This document shows positions 31,125-43,577 of a stretch of DNA of 64,000 bases, one piece after another. The stretch comes from Lepidonotus clava (lineage: Eukaryota; Annelida; Polychaeta; Phyllodocida; Polynoidae). The notes below the pieces were generated by a model, which searched no databases, was not told the DNA's origin, and saw only the letters and a program-made list of their open reading frames with translations. Every line of letters begins with the position of its first letter. Positions within the stretch are counted from its first letter, which is position 1. Location: positions 13,571,961 to 13,635,960 of the forward strand of contig OW387148.1 of the NCBI GenBank assembly GCA_936440205.1, written 5' to 3'. A program made the translations under genes and the position numbers.

Positions 31125-31945
31125 AATGCCAACCATTGCAACAGCGAGGACTTGCTGTTGCATTAACAAACAAATTTAATTGGATGATGAATATATTTCT
31201 ACAACTTACCTCCTGTATATTTTATATGCTCCCATCACGACATCATGTGAACGGCCTCTGCTGCTGCAATTATGTGATGGACCACAGTTATCTGTCACTT
31301 AATCGCAACAGCGAGGGTTTGCTGTAGAAATGTCAAACTCTCCCTGTTGTGCTAAAATCCAGCGTCAATTTTCACCCACTGATAATAACTATTCTGGGCT
31401 GAAAATTTCGGCATTCTTAGACCGGAATATCTATTTTCAGAACTGTTTTCAGAATTAAAATCAGCCCTGTATAACAGTCACAATTCAACAGCATGACCCA
31501 TCGCAACAGTGACATCCGTCTTAGACCCGTAACAAGGTGGGGGGGGGGGGGGGGTGCTGTGCTCCGTCGCATAACCAAACACTCGCAACAGCGAGACCAC
31601 AGCGAGGGTTTAAATTTAAGTCTCGCAACAGCGATATCCTTATGGTTTTCAATATGCAAACCCTCGCAACAGCGATGGTTTTGTACAAATTTTGAACACA
31701 GTTAATTTATTGACAAATACATTTCCGCCACTTGCCTCCTGTACATCTTAAGAGCTGAGGAACACATCTAACAGGTAGTGAAAACAAAATGTAAAAATTC
31801 CAACCCCAAAATGCCCCTCTTATACATTGAAAATTCGGGTGTGCCAACCCTCGCAACAGCGATGAAAGTTGGGTTCTCTCCCTGTTCAATAAGGATGGGT
31901 CTCGCTGTTGTGGACAACCCTCGCAACAGCGAGGGGGCTTATGCG
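31125..31945. repeat. cluster of the palindromic iteron CTCGCAACAGCGAG
   Basis: CTCGCAACAGCGAG or one-base variants occur near 31138, 31307, 31577, 31621, 31663, 31849 and 31919, plus inverted forms (GGTCTCGCTGTTG near 31899, CTTGCTGTTGC near 31150). Each is a 5+4+5 hairpin. A second motif, ATGCGACGGACCACA or its complement, accompanies it (31252, 31560, 31931, 32225). It is probably a decayed DNA transposon; its ends were not found. Confidence 0.6.
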
Positions 31946-32329
31946 ACGGACCACACTGGGGGTTGTGGGCCACTCCCCCATGAAGGAAATTTTGCCAAAA
32001 GTTCCACCTTGCCTTCTAAAATTTAATGTAAAAACCCCTAAAATTAGTAGGAAAATATTGAAAAGTTCCACTTTTTACTGCTCATCAATCCCCTTTTCAA
32101 GTTCAATTTTTTGAAAATATAGGCAAAGGTTCCACTTGTGGAACCTCGCCAAGCCCCCACAACAGACCCAGGGTACGGGCCTGTGTCTACAAGGATGTCC
32201 TTTTTGTGAGGGTTTGGTTATGCAATGGAGCACTGTGACTCATCACATAATAAAATAGTGAAACAATTCAACATCTTACAACAAGGACGTCACTGTTGCA
32301 ACAGGTCCCTCCATTGAATTGTGGCTGTT

Positions 32330-33783
32330 CTACTGGACCAATTTCAATTCTGTAAAAAGTTCTGCAAATGGATATTTGGATCTCAAACTTATGAGATTTT
32401 CAGTCCAGAAAAGTCATTATACATAGATGAAATTTGATGCTGAAATATAGCAGAAAAATGTGTGATTTGCCAAACTATCGTTATATATGTGCCTTTTTGC
32501 ATAGGCCATTGGATAATTTAGCTCAAAATGAGCATCTTTAATTCCGAGAAATTTTTATGCCGAATTTTTGCATAACATTGCACTGTCACACTGTTAATTA
32601 CGTGACAGGCTACTCAGGATAGGAAACAGATACCACTGACAGTATCTTCAATAAAAGCACCCCTTAGTGGCTCATCCCATCCACATTAGTGTCATTAGCC
32701 CCCTACTGGTTAAAGTTATTATATAAGGCGGGGTACTATTAGGGGTCATAGGGTAAGTGAACAGGGATGTTGAGGTACAATGACATATGACAAGTGACCC
32801 GTCACATAATCCAGTAACAAAATTCCCTGGTTCATAATGCTCCAAACCGGGCTAGAAATTTCAAGAATTTTAGATGGGAATATCTCGTTTTCTGAGTAAT
32901 TTGTTTAGACCACTTTCAGGGGACACGGTTCATTTAAACAACTAGAGAAGAGTTCTACTTCAAATTATATACAGGTAAACCTAATTCAAAATAATCTTTT
33001 TCATTTAGCCCCCCCCCCCCCCCCAGTGGATTGAATTTGAAACAACTTTTTAGGGTTTTCCCTATATTTAACCTATAATGAAGTAAGGTGACCTAGTTAC
33101 CAAAAGCCCCAAAAGGGGGCAGACTGGGGAGTGTGCAGGTGCGTGTGGAAGGTGTATAGGTAAGAAATGTTGCGTGTATCACGAGCATATATACAGGATT
33201 ATTTGAAAAGGCTAATACTCAAAGGGAACCAAAAGTAATGTTGTGTCAAAATATATGACAAGATTTTGCGAACTCAAATAACTATGAGAATACGTTCTAG
33301 GAGTCTAACTTTAGCCATTGGTACAGTATAAAGCAGGATAACTTACTTTACCTTTACATAAATCCCAAAATACTTATGCCATTTATGCCCAAAGATAGAA
33401 ATGCTTGTAAATAACCAAAAATTGACGGGTCACCAAAATTGGCTAGGGAGAAGTTTTGATGTATTTTATTGAAGTTTTAGTTCGAATTCAGAGTCTATAT
33501 TTTACCAAAGGCCTGGGCTATGGCCATAGAATATATCTCAATATTGAACAGAATTCACCAAAAGGTGAGACCTCCAGTACACAACCCCCCCCCCCCCCCC
33601 AACCTGGATCCGCCCTTGTGTACCTTTACGATAGTAAGGGTTTGCCACATTCTATTTTCTAACAATACTTCCCCGTTAATTTTAGTATATTCGGCCGGGT
33701 AAAACAGTCATGAATTCAGTCGTCAACTGGTTCAAAATATCCCAGAGACGTTAAGTGTATGTTTACGATATAAAGGGTCATAC
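32330..33783. other. no gene; C-tract repeat fragments
   Basis: AT-rich DNA with C-runs at about 33007 and 33587 and CTGGATCCGCCCTTG at 33603, an end of the AGGGGCGGATCCAG family. Confidence 0.4.
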
Positions 33784-33954
33784 CAGTGGCAGCTACAGGA
33801 TGTCCGAAAGGAGGGGGTCAGCATAATATATAGGTTATGTATTGAAAATCAATGGTGTGCACACACGCGTGGCATTTTCCCCTCTTTTTGTATTTTAGGG
33901 GTCCACCAAAAAGGACAGGTTAGGACCCCCTGGACCTCCGATGGGTCCACCCCT
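33784..33954 (-). mobile_element. AGGGGCGGATCCAG MITE, copy 2
   Basis: Reverse complement of 24845-25030: it shares GGAGGGGGTCAGCATA, GTGGCATTTTCCCC, AGGGGTCCACCAAAA and TTAGGACCCCCTGGACC. Confidence 0.6.
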
Positions 33955-34779
33955 GCATACTCTTTTCTTAGTTATTTTTCAACTTTCCTTACTTATTTCA
34001 GGTGAAATATGAACAGACGGAACAGGAAGAAAAAATCTTTGTCGGATATAAGATACTCACTACTAAAGAGTTGGAAAACCAAACAAGAACTGAAATAACA
34101 TTTTTCTACTTTATTAGCAAGAGTTCAACATAGCATGTATGGCGATCAAGTCTCATCTTCTCATAAAATACAACTTTATTCTGGAATTCGGAGCAATATT
34201 ACAAAAGGCAGGAACCATTGTTGAACCTTTTATACAGCATGGGATACCAGATACAGGATAGATGTGGGTTAAAATCTATTTAAAGCACCTACTGATGGTT
34301 GACCATCTATAAGTGGATAGAGTTAAGGCGTTGTTACACTATCTGATTTTATTCTCGGTTTCACAAATCACGAGAAATAAGGGCTAATTATAGCCATGTT
34401 ATATGTCATTAGAAAGGATTTTGAATTACCTTTCAAATGGTATGTAACATGAACGGTTTTTGTAATATTTCTAACGAAAACTTAGAAAATAAGCCTTGAT
34501 TCCTAGTAGTCCAAATTGCCTTGTAGAATATACAGGCTGTATCAAAAGTCCACTATCTTATTCAGGAGGCAGTTTGGTGAACACATTTACTTTTATTTGA
34601 AGAGTGATGCGTACTCTAATTTTCGATGGACATTCTACTACTTATTTCCACCACAACCATGCTCATTTCAATTAATTTAGTCAGATGCAAAAAGACTTGA
34701 ACTAAGGTCCCCATAGTGCATGGAGGCATATTCCTCAAACAACCTCATATAATTCCTTGTTTCTCTCTATTATATCTAA

Positions 34780-35043
34780 AGCCCCATAGTGATACCAACT
34801 AGTCGAATTTGACTGAGTCTGCCATCCAATCGGTCCTAGAATCAGCTGGTTATTCTCATAGAATCAGCCACTTTTAGCACCAATTCGGATCACCAGTCAG
34901 TATGTTATATTGAAATATATGTATACATACGCGTTTGGTACGTGTCGGCACTAAAATCTGCCAAGTCCTCTAGTAGAATCCGCTGATTTTAGCACCAATG
35001 AGTTGGCTGACTCTGGTTAAATTCTCCTGGTGGATACAGGGCT
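34780..35043. mobile_element. TAA-type MITE related to 26367-26573
   Basis: The ends AGCCCCATAGTGATACC and GGTGGATACAGGGCT are inverted and resemble the ends of 26367-26573; repeated internal AATCAGCTGGTTATTCTCA / AATCCGCTGATTTTAGCACC. The flanks are TAA and TTA. Confidence 0.55.
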
Positions 35044-35259
35044 TTATATATCTGCAGGTTAACACTGCCATATTTTGCAGCCAAAAACATTGGAAACCCA
35101 AACAAAGTAAAGCATATTTTGACTATGCAAATATTTATCTTATAATCAACTGCTAAAATATCAAGCCTGTACAGAAACTGAAAGAAAATGTTCTCAAGAA
35201 TTCTTGTTTGTGATTTTAATAAAAGATTCAGGGTGTAGGTGACGCCACTGCAGCTATTG

Positions 35260-35748
35260 TAAAGACGGTATTACACTACACGACTTGAGCTGTGATACGA
35301 CAATGTCAAAGAGTCGCAGATATTAGGGATAAAATTGATTGCTACACAGATGTGAGATACTCCAAATAGTCAATCTCTAGCAATTAAGTCACTCCAGCAT
35401 GAGAATTGCCTGTAATATCATCATTATTGTTCTGATACAAGTGGCTTTGCCAGGATTCGAATCCACAACCTTTGTGTTTGGAGGTGAGGGTCTTAACCAC
35501 TACACCATGGAGGATTAGGCTGGAACTAAGAAATGGGGTCATGACCCAATTCACTGGTTCCCACAGGTCCTTTTGAAAGCAGTTTAACAAAACAGCAACC
35601 AGTTGGACAGGCTGGTTATGACCCATTTCCCTGGTTTTTGGTAAGACCAGAAGAAAGTTGAGTACGTAGGCAGCAACATGCGAAAAGACATCATTTTAGA
35701 AGAAGTAGGGTAATCACAGCCCAAGTCACGTAGTTAATACCGCCTTTA
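35260..35748 (+). mobile_element. TAAAGACGGTATTACACTAC MITE carrying a tRNA-like repeat
   Basis: The left end TAAAGACGGTATTACACTAC and the right end GTAGTTAATACCGCCTTTA are inverted. The body matches 27993-28178. A 280-bp tRNA-like repeat (35437-35715) is inserted near the right end. Confidence 0.75.
35437..35715 (-). mobile_element. tRNA-derived SINE-like repeat, copy 1
   Basis: On - the stretch TGGTGTAGTGGTTAAG (A box) is followed 40 bases later by GGATTCGAATCC (B box), the internal promoter of tRNA genes and SINEs. The same 280 bp recur at 43300-43577. The copies share sequence mostly upstream of the A box and only about 15 bases after the B box, unusual for a SINE. The two ORF-like frames here are the same repeat read through. 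Confidence 0.6.
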
Positions 35749-37490
35749 ATAGCACAAAAGGTATTTTGCCGATAAATCAATAGTGAGGGTACTGGAAGAT
35801 ATATACAACAGTCCATTCCAGTTGTAGGAAACAGGCCTAGTGGTCTGTTTCTTATGTGTATAACTTAAGTACATCCATCTTATGATAGTGTTTACAAAGC
35901 AAATATATAATAATAGCTTTTATTGACATTTATATCAGTATACATAAGGCACGTTTTTCGTATTGATTGACAATAAGTCTATGTTCTGGTGACTCAATAA
36001 CACCAACTTCCATCCGGATCTGTTAACCCGTGCAGTCATATAACTGACTTAGATCGCTTACATGACTTTTCTAATTCTTCATATGAAATTACATATTTTT
36101 TGCCTAATTATAAGAGAGTCCACTGAGGACCTCGGCGTATTGGAAACATGCACTCTCCATCTAATATCTAACGCGAATAGCGGTTAATATCATCATCACT
36201 CTGACAGGCATGCACCTCATTAAAAACCTCTCATGCTCAAATTGTCCTATAATCTGATGTAAATTATATACAAGGATATTCTAAAACTTCGGAGAATTCA
36301 GAGGAATAATTTCTCGCAAATGATACCGGTAAATTAATAATCGGATAAGAGTGCCGTTAAAATGTCTTATGTACGTTAAGTATGAACTAAAAACTATTCA
36401 AAAAGTACTGTTAATTGTTGTGCACCTAGTATTATGTATATCAAAATCTAAAATAACTTGCTTGTAAAATTATTATTCCATTACGAAGACTGTAACATGT
36501 AGCCATTCAATTATAAAAATATATCCAACTTGCATCTTCATCGAATCACATTAATTAAGCAAAAATGCCTTCGCTTAAAATGACGTAATACAGCCTTTCA
36601 TTTTGTTTTATGCATAAAGCCTTATGTACTTGTAATAAAAACAGTGTTGAAACATCTGATGAACTACATTGTGCAAATGTGTTTAATATCATTACGCTAA
36701 CTAAACTACTTAACAGTTAGGCCAACACACATAATGTGATCACATTTAATATCAACGCGAATTGAGACCACAAAATGTAAGCCCTACAATAAACGTTTTA
36801 CACTCCCCTAAGGCGAAACGAATTGATAACAACCATTCTTATAAGGCACTTTTTATACGTCACATTTCATCCTTTTGACAATTATACAGAAACACATTAT
36901 TTGGTGAACCAGTAAAGTTGATCTGGTCAATCTTTACATGTCCAAGGTGAAGCCTGTAAGTTAGCCATGACAAATCGATGTGTCTTATGCATCATTAGGT
37001 AGAATTGTATAAAACAGTGTCTGTGGTACTCATTTACATGCAATTGGCATTTCGGAATGTTCCTGATGAAATGAAGAGTTAGGGAAGTTTGTACATCGGT
37101 GAATCGTAATCCATTGGTGATTGTCGGCATCAACATGATTATATGTAGCTAGGCTATATATCCACATTCCCTTACGTCACAATCTGAAGAGTTGAAAGAC
37201 TTTTCTTAAACTGGTGTTCAATTAAATCGGAAACATTCTCTTCTCTTGACTCGTAGCAAACATCATTTGTATGTTTTCCTGCCACTCCCACAAAAACTAT
37301 TTCACAAGGAATGCCTCTTTATCAATAGACACATATATATTGGGGACTTTGATTCACGTTTTTTAATTTAAAGCAATCTCCCACTTTGCTCACTAAGTTT
37401 CCCACGATCCATTCCTTGTGGATCTTTAATGAGCCAAAAGCTACAAGAAATCCTAGGTGGTCACAGCAACTGATAAAAGGTTGTTGTCTT
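35749..37490. other. AT-rich intergenic, no gene seen
   Basis: Only short frames (longest 69 codons at 36927, -). No transposon ends recognised. Confidence 0.4.
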
Positions 37491-37504
37491 TTCTCCCTGG
37501 CTTC

Positions 37505-37780
37505 AGTGTGATTGGCAGGTGGGCGTGGCTTAAGGCGACCAATCAGAGGACAGAACGCTGACCACGTGACGGTAGACAAGTCCTGGTGTAGTTGAAGACG
37601 TTGCCCCCTCCAGCAAAAGGTGTATGGTACCAATGGTAAAATACTGGTATCCATGGTAACGTCTTGATTCCCATGGTAACGTCCGCGGTACCCCTGTGAC
37701 AGGGAGAGTGTCATTACTTTGGTAAGGTGGTGACTATAGTAACGTCCTGGCCGTTGTGAGGAGGGTCGTCATGGTAACGA
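37505..37780. promoter_or_regulatory. candidate promoter with X-box, CCAAT and E-box motifs
   Basis: A GC-richer island. It contains GTGATTGGCAG and GACCAATCAGAGG (CCAAT in both directions), GGGCGTGGC (GC-box-like) and CCACGTGAC (E-box) at 37507-37570. It also contains three sites resembling the RFX X-box GTTNCCATGGNAAC: 37647-37660 (GTATCCATGGTAAC), 37666-37680 and 37765-37778. Another exact GTATCCATGGTAAC is at 39969-39982. Factors are inferred from motif shape only and no gene start is assigned. Confidence 0.3.
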
Positions 37781-38349
37781 CCCCTAACGTCCACCGGGTT
37801 AAACTTAACGACCCTTCTGCACCACCTGAAAGGAAACAAACAAAACAGGTCAGAAGTGACAAGAACTGGTTCATGAGGGGGTATATTGGGTGCATTAGAT
37901 ATATTCATTCTACCTCATGTCGTAGCGTCACACAACATTGTTGGAACGTCGCAAAATCAAATGTTGTTCCTTGGCTTGGAAGTAAAATACTAACAATAAC
38001 AAATCACGTAGATTGGAAAAATATTTCAAGAAAGAACTCATGATTTCATGATTTGGTTACAACGATTACAATTAGAATATGTAAGTAACATGAATCTAAA
38101 AATTTGGGTCGGTAACAGGTGCTTGAAATAACATAACCAGGGCATTAAATTGGTCTTTCATGTTGTTGAATCACCCCATTACAATCAGACAGGATGATAG
38201 GGACATCTGCCTCTAATACGACTTAACTGGTCCACCTCAAATGACAAATCTGGAGTTTGTAGACTATTAGTTAACTGTCCTCATGTGGGTTTTGGGACCA
38301 GGGCACGGACTGAGGAAGCCTTGTGTGAATGGGAATAAATAGTCGAGTT

Positions 38350-38545
38350 GGCAGGTCTCCAGAACTATGGCGGTAGACCATGAAAGTCGACAGGGCGACA
38401 AGGCCATTTCTGGAACTATGTACCCAGACTCCTATAACCAGCAGCATAACAGACGCATTTCTTGAACTTGACGGGCGACATGACGACATGAAAGACAGCT
38501 TTAAGAATAGAGTGACATGATCAAGCGGGACTTTTCTTGACCCCC
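38350..38545. repeat. decayed GTCGACAGGGCGAC iteron block
   Basis: GTCGACAGGGCGACAAGGCCA and GACGGGCGACATGACGACATG resemble the iterons of the element at 52375-52812. No ends were found. Confidence 0.4.
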
Positions 38546-38907
38546 CCCCCCCCCCACGCACACCCCCTGAGCTGTCTGTCAACGTCTCTGCTACCACTGG
38601 GACAGCTGGGGTGAAGTTTGACCTTTTGACCTCACGACCTTACAACAATCAGAGAACTTATATATATGTATAGAGAGTAGACCCTGCAGCCCAAACAGGG
38701 GTTTGTCACTGCTACCCTTAAATATATATACAGCATTCAGAGACTGAACATTTCATTATTTCTGTTTGATTCATAATGTTATATTATTTTGTATTCTCCT
38801 GCATTTACAACAATGTGCGAATGTCGAAAAATATGTCTATTATGGAAAAGAGTAAAAACGTCTATAATATTATATATTTGAATATATTCTAATAATGTTT
38901 TCTTTAC

Positions 38908-39055
38908 TTCCATTTAGTGTGTAGACATCAAGAGAGGGGGGGGATCCAAACTTTTTGAAAATGTGTGTACGTTCTTGTACAAATCCAGTGCATATTTTTG
39001 TCCAGAGGAGGCTGAGAATTTGTTGAATGTGCGTACATACTAAATGAAAGGCCCC
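38908..39055. mobile_element. GGGGCCTTCCATTTAGTA MITE, copy c
   Basis: The left end TTCCATTTAGTGTGTAG and the right end GCGTACATACTAAATGAAAG GCCCC are inverted. Its right end is immediately followed by a 45-bp minisatellite. Confidence 0.65.
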
Positions 39056-39071
39056 TTTTCCATATGCAGGT

Positions 39072-39575
39072 TGTACTCCAGGTATAGGCCAGTTGGTGTA
39101 TTACTTGTAGTTGTTCAGGACTACAGGTATAGGCCAGTTGGTGTATTACTTGTAGTTGTTCAGGACTACAGGTATAGGCCAGTTGGTGTATTACTTGTAG
39201 TTGTTCAGGACTACAGCTATAGGCCAGTTGGTGTATTACTTGTAGTTGTTCAGGACTACAGGTATAGGCCAGTTGGTGTATTACTTGTAGTTGTTCAGGA
39301 CTACAGGTATAGGCCAGTTGGTGTATTACGTGTAGTTGTTCAGGACTACAGGTATAGGCCAGTTGGTGTATTACTTGTAGTTGTTCAGGACTACAGCTAT
39401 AGGCCAGTCAGTGTATTACGTGTAGTTGTTCAGGACTATAGCTATAGGCCAGTTGGTGTATTACGTGTAGTTGTTCAGGACTACAGGTATAGGCCAGTTG
39501 GTGTATTACGTGTAGTTGTTGGGGACTACAGGTATAGGCCAGTTGGTGTATTATGTGTAGTTGTTCAGGACGTGC
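39072..39575. repeat. 45-bp minisatellite, about 11 copies
   Basis: The unit is GGCCAGTTGGTGTATTACTT, GTAGTTGTTCAGGACTACAG, GTATA. Because 45 is divisible by three, a 195-codon frame stays open on + (YRPVGVLLVVVQD repeats) and another on -. No start context, flanking exon or recognisable domain supports translation. Confidence 0.9.
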
Positions 39576-39775
39576 CGTTCGGCATGTGGCCACAGTCAGT
39601 AAACAGAGACATACAACACCAACACAAATAACACACGGCACCTACCCCCAGACTACACAGAGTGAGGGAGCCTGGCCAGGGGGAGACAAGTGTATGTCCT
39701 ACATTTATACATAGGACTGGGATTTGGTCCATAATGTATTCTTGATGTGTTCAATATTCTTCTCTTTCTTGGTTA

Positions 39776-39862
39776 GTCAGTTATTTATTGGTTGCTTTAC
39801 GCCCTAATTAACTGCCAGGGTCATACCAAGGGTTGTAATGGTGGTGGAATATATGGTATACT
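39776..39862 (-). mobile_element. 3' tail of the tRNA-derived SINE of 53524
   Basis: GGTTGCTTTACGCCCTAATT AACTGCCAGGGTCAT is the reverse of the tail ATGACCCTAGCAGTTAATTA GGGCATAAACC at 53805-53840. Confidence 0.65.
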
Positions 39863-42496
39863 GAGTACTACTTTAAATTTTCTATTTTTCATTTTTTGCT
39901 TGTCCCCATGAACTTCTCATGGTACAAATCGACAAAAACGTTACCGTTCTTTATCATAAAGAACTGTGGTATCCATGGTAACGGCATAAAGTTTATGCAG
40001 GATCATTTCTTGAGCAATAGTAAACTGGTCCCTCCCCGTCCATGTGGAAAGGCATTCTTACCGTAATACCCCCTATTAAAGCCACCGCTCAGTATTATGG
40101 GCAAATCAGGAATCAACTTAGATAATTAGTTTTTTTTCAAGCCTTTACCATTAACTAGGCACTTCTAAAATGTGGTTTAATAAAAAGCAAAAGAAACACT
40201 CAAGAGTGAGAGTGCGACTTGAAATAAGGTTTGTCCAACTAATGGTTTTACGGTAGTTTGTTGACATAGCCATAATGTCTAGACGAAGTGGCCGCAGAGA
40301 GCCGGAATACACAGCTGCGAGGGATATTTTATGCTGTATTATTTTAATATAGTGTATTTTACTCCTTTCTACATGAAAGCTGAGGACAAGGAACATATGT
40401 TCCTTAGCAGGTCCGGGAAAGCAAAGGGTAAAAATGGCCATAACGGCCGTATAAGAAACAATTAAGGGTGATTCAGTTATAATTTCCTTGGTGACGCAGT
40501 TAGCACCAAGGGTCGTACAGTTATGTTCCCAGAGTGGGATCCCGGCCTCCCAACCTTGGGACAGTTCCGAGACAACCAGAAAATCCTGATGTGTATCTCG
40601 AAAGGCCCCAGTTGCACGGTGGGCAACCAATGAGTATGTATTTTGTATAGAATTTCTAAAACTGGGCAATCGCTTTTTTGTACCTCGGCAACCGCATGGA
40701 TATTTGGAGTTGCCCTGAGGGAAACTCTGTCTTCAAATGATTTGTCATGCTATGTGCATGAATTATGGGAGAGGGTTCCTATATTCCAGCATATTCCTGT
40801 TCCGCCAGCTATATTAAGGTGTCAAGCTCCACAGTGACACGGCTGCAACATTAAAATTGATATCAGATAAAATCATAATTCCAGTATCAGCAGAAAGGGG
40901 TAGAAAGCGGCGCGTATCCTTTTTTTAAAAATAAAATATGCATTTCTATTACTGTAAAAAAAGAAAAGAAATCAGCCAAAAAGCCGTTCAGGAAGGGGGG
41001 GGGGGGGGAATAAGGTGTTTTGTCTAATCTAAAAACTCATTTTCCAGTGCGGAGGTAGATCTTGATTCAGAGTGTTCTCTGTGTGTACAATGTATTAAGA
41101 GATTGTCTGAGCGGTCGCCGCTCCTCGTCCCTCTAAGTGTCTACAATACAAACTGATTCTTGGAAGTCAAGCTCAGACATGTATGTTCCTTTGTGATATC
41201 AAAGTGATGGTATGGAGACCAGGAATGGTGAGAGGAATTGCTCCTAAATACATGTACTGGAACATATCAGTTAGGGAATGTACATGTAGGCAAGAAGTGT
41301 TCAGAACTATACAAGATATGTGATGCCATTGCAGGTCAGATCCAGGAATTTGAACAAGAAGCAAATTAGCTACAAAGTTTCGCTTATGCATGAGCGATGG
41401 TCGTCCCTCAGTAAACTAAAGGCCCTCCTAATACCAGAAGGCTATGTGTAATATGGGCTATAGGTGCTGACCACCACCACCACCACCACTCAGGACTGCT
41501 GTCACACACAGCTCAGGGAGGGGTTCAGGAAAGTACAACTACTAGGTCCATGCATGATCTGCCAGATACCTAGCACAGAGTGACCTATCACTCACCCACC
41601 TAGGACTGCCCACCTGCAGGGGAGAATGGTGGTCCTAATTTGAAGGGGTGAGGGCTGTTTGGCTCTGGCAGTGGTTATGTAACCTAGTTCTAGCTTCTCA
41701 CACTGCCTCATTCTAACAACAATTGGAGGACAATGTCCTTCAATTGCTGAGCATGAGATTGTGTAACCGGTCATTGAGAACAAAGAGAATTAAATCACTA
41801 AAGACATGACAGATTGAGGGAGTCCCCACCAATAGCTACAATACAACATAGATATAACTAGGGACTCCCAAAAAGGGGGGCGTGCTATAGCTGACAGGCC
41901 CCCCCTTCCCCCTCCTCTAAATATATGCACCTGCATTGGTTTAACTACCAGAATGCAAATGCGCACGTGTCAATCCTCAATTCTATAAAGGTTTTCTTGT
42001 CAATAATGGACAACACTATAGCAATAAAGTACTTCAAAGTCCCTGGTCACGTGGCTGTCACGTGACCCCGAACGTAAAAAGGTCCGAAACGGGACTTGAG
42101 CAGTACTTCGGTAAGGTTATCCACCAGTGTGGTGTTTTTTACGGCCACCTTAAACAATGGGGGAGGTTCTCGTGTTTCCACCAACAGAGGAGTGCCACCT
42201 CAGGGTCGGAGGGGGGGGGGGGGGGCAGAGCTGACAGGTCGACTGGTAAATCTCATAGTGTACAAGTCCTCAGCCGAACGCCCAGTGCCTATAGAGAGGG
42301 CGCCATATATTCCTCTTGGAAAATATTAACAAAGAAAATATTGGATATATGTATATACTAACTGATAAAAAATAAATACTGAATTTTCAACATGTTGGTC
42401 TACAAAATATTGATGTGGTCAAATAAAATGATTTGTGGCTTGTCGACATATTACCCAGCCTGCGTCCTGATCTATAAGGCTAACTATATTATTAAT

Positions 42497-42533
<37 letters not shown>

Positions 42534-42547
42534 ATTTATATATATTT
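39863..42547. other. no gene defended; C/G tracts and short frames
   Basis: The longest frame is 172 codons on - (40151-40669). It has mixed composition, no domain and no splice-linked extension, so it is not called. Homopolymer G runs occur at 40997 and 42210, and a (TA)n microsatellite with T interruptions at 42495-42552. Confidence 0.4.
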
Positions 42548-42605
42548 TATAGGCTAACCTGCAGGTACAACGTGGGAAATTGACTATCCCTGGTAGGGAG
42601 AATTC
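42548..42605. mobile_element. right-end fragment of the CTCCCTACCACGGATAGC MITE
   Basis: TAGGCTAACCTGCAGGTACA then CTATCCCTGGTAGGGAGAAT TC match the right end of the family. It abuts the (TA)n microsatellite. Confidence 0.55.
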
Positions 42606-43299
42606 ATGGACCTAGCCCTTTTTATACAAATAAAAACACTGCATCTAACATCAGAAGACTAGCTCAGTGCAATAATGAAGCCATATAACAGGGCAGTAGG
42701 CACGTACACCTTAAATACCTGTGGTTCTTACAGTGTTATCTGGGAACCGCTGGGAGTGGTGGTAAGGGGCTTGGTGCGAAACAGGAACTCCAGGAAGCCA
42801 ACGAGTGAACTGTCTAGGAAAGTCTTAAACAAATTATATATCTGCTACCACATTTTATCATCATCCCTCGGTTTTTTTCAATACATGTCCCGGTTACTCG
42901 TTCAGAATAATTTTATACCTAGGTTTAGGCATCTCTTCCTCTAACAATTAATCCTTTAAGTATTTAGCAAACCTATCAAGAAACTGTAAGAATATTGGTA
43001 TTTACAATGTTGTCTAGCTGCGAATTGCTGTTCCTTTTCCTTTGTTTTATTCCTGATATCATACAATACACAAAATTTGTGTTGACTTACTTAAATGTTC
43101 ACCTTTATGCTAACCTCAAAACACGACAAAACGCATTTTCTTGTCATTTGGGTTGTTGTAGTCGGCGTACACGCCGGGTGCCCCCGTTCACACAGACCAC
43201 TGGTTGTTTAGGCTGATTTCACACCCGTCAGGTCCATGGGCCGTCCGGGGCAAGGGGTGGAGAAGTGGGGGGTGGGGGACGGATACAGGTTTTCGTAAA

Positions 43300-43577
43300 A
43301 TACAAGTGGCCTCGCCAGGATTTGAATCCACAACCTTTGGGTTTGGAGGTGAGGGTCTTAACCACTACACCATGGAGGATGAGGCTGGAACTAAGAAATG
43401 GGGTCATGACCCAATTCGCTGGTTCCCACAGGTCCTTTTGAAAGCAGTTTAACAAAACAGCAACCAGATGGACAGGTTGGTTATGACCCATTTCGCTGGT
43501 TCTTGGTAAGACCTGATGAAAGTTCAGTATGTAGGCAGCAACATGTGAAAGGACATCATTTTAGAAGAAGTAGGGTA
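43300..43577 (-). mobile_element. tRNA-derived SINE-like repeat, copy 2
   Basis: About 90 percent identical by eye to 35437-35715, including TGGTGTAGTGGTTAAG and the B box (GGATTCAAATCC). On + it ends in GGGTAAAAAAAATATAAATA, an A-rich tail on the strand opposite to the tRNA-like promoter. Confidence 0.65.

Noticed and set aside
35384-35626. 80-codon frame, nearly repeated at 43228-43491
   Set aside because: The frames are read through copies of a tRNA-like repeat; similarity is at DNA level.
37322-37908. Frames of 130 and 64 codons on - with GRYHGNQDVT-like repeats
   Set aside because: The repeats come from recurring GTTACCATGG motifs, read here as possible X-boxes; no protein family recognised.
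39044-39631. 195-codon frame of YRPVGVLLVVVQD repeats
   Set aside because: Purely a consequence of a 45-bp minisatellite; no start context, domain or exon signals.
40151-40669. 172-codon frame on the - strand
   Set aside because: No domain, uneven composition, no splice-linked continuation; can arise by chance in this much DNA.
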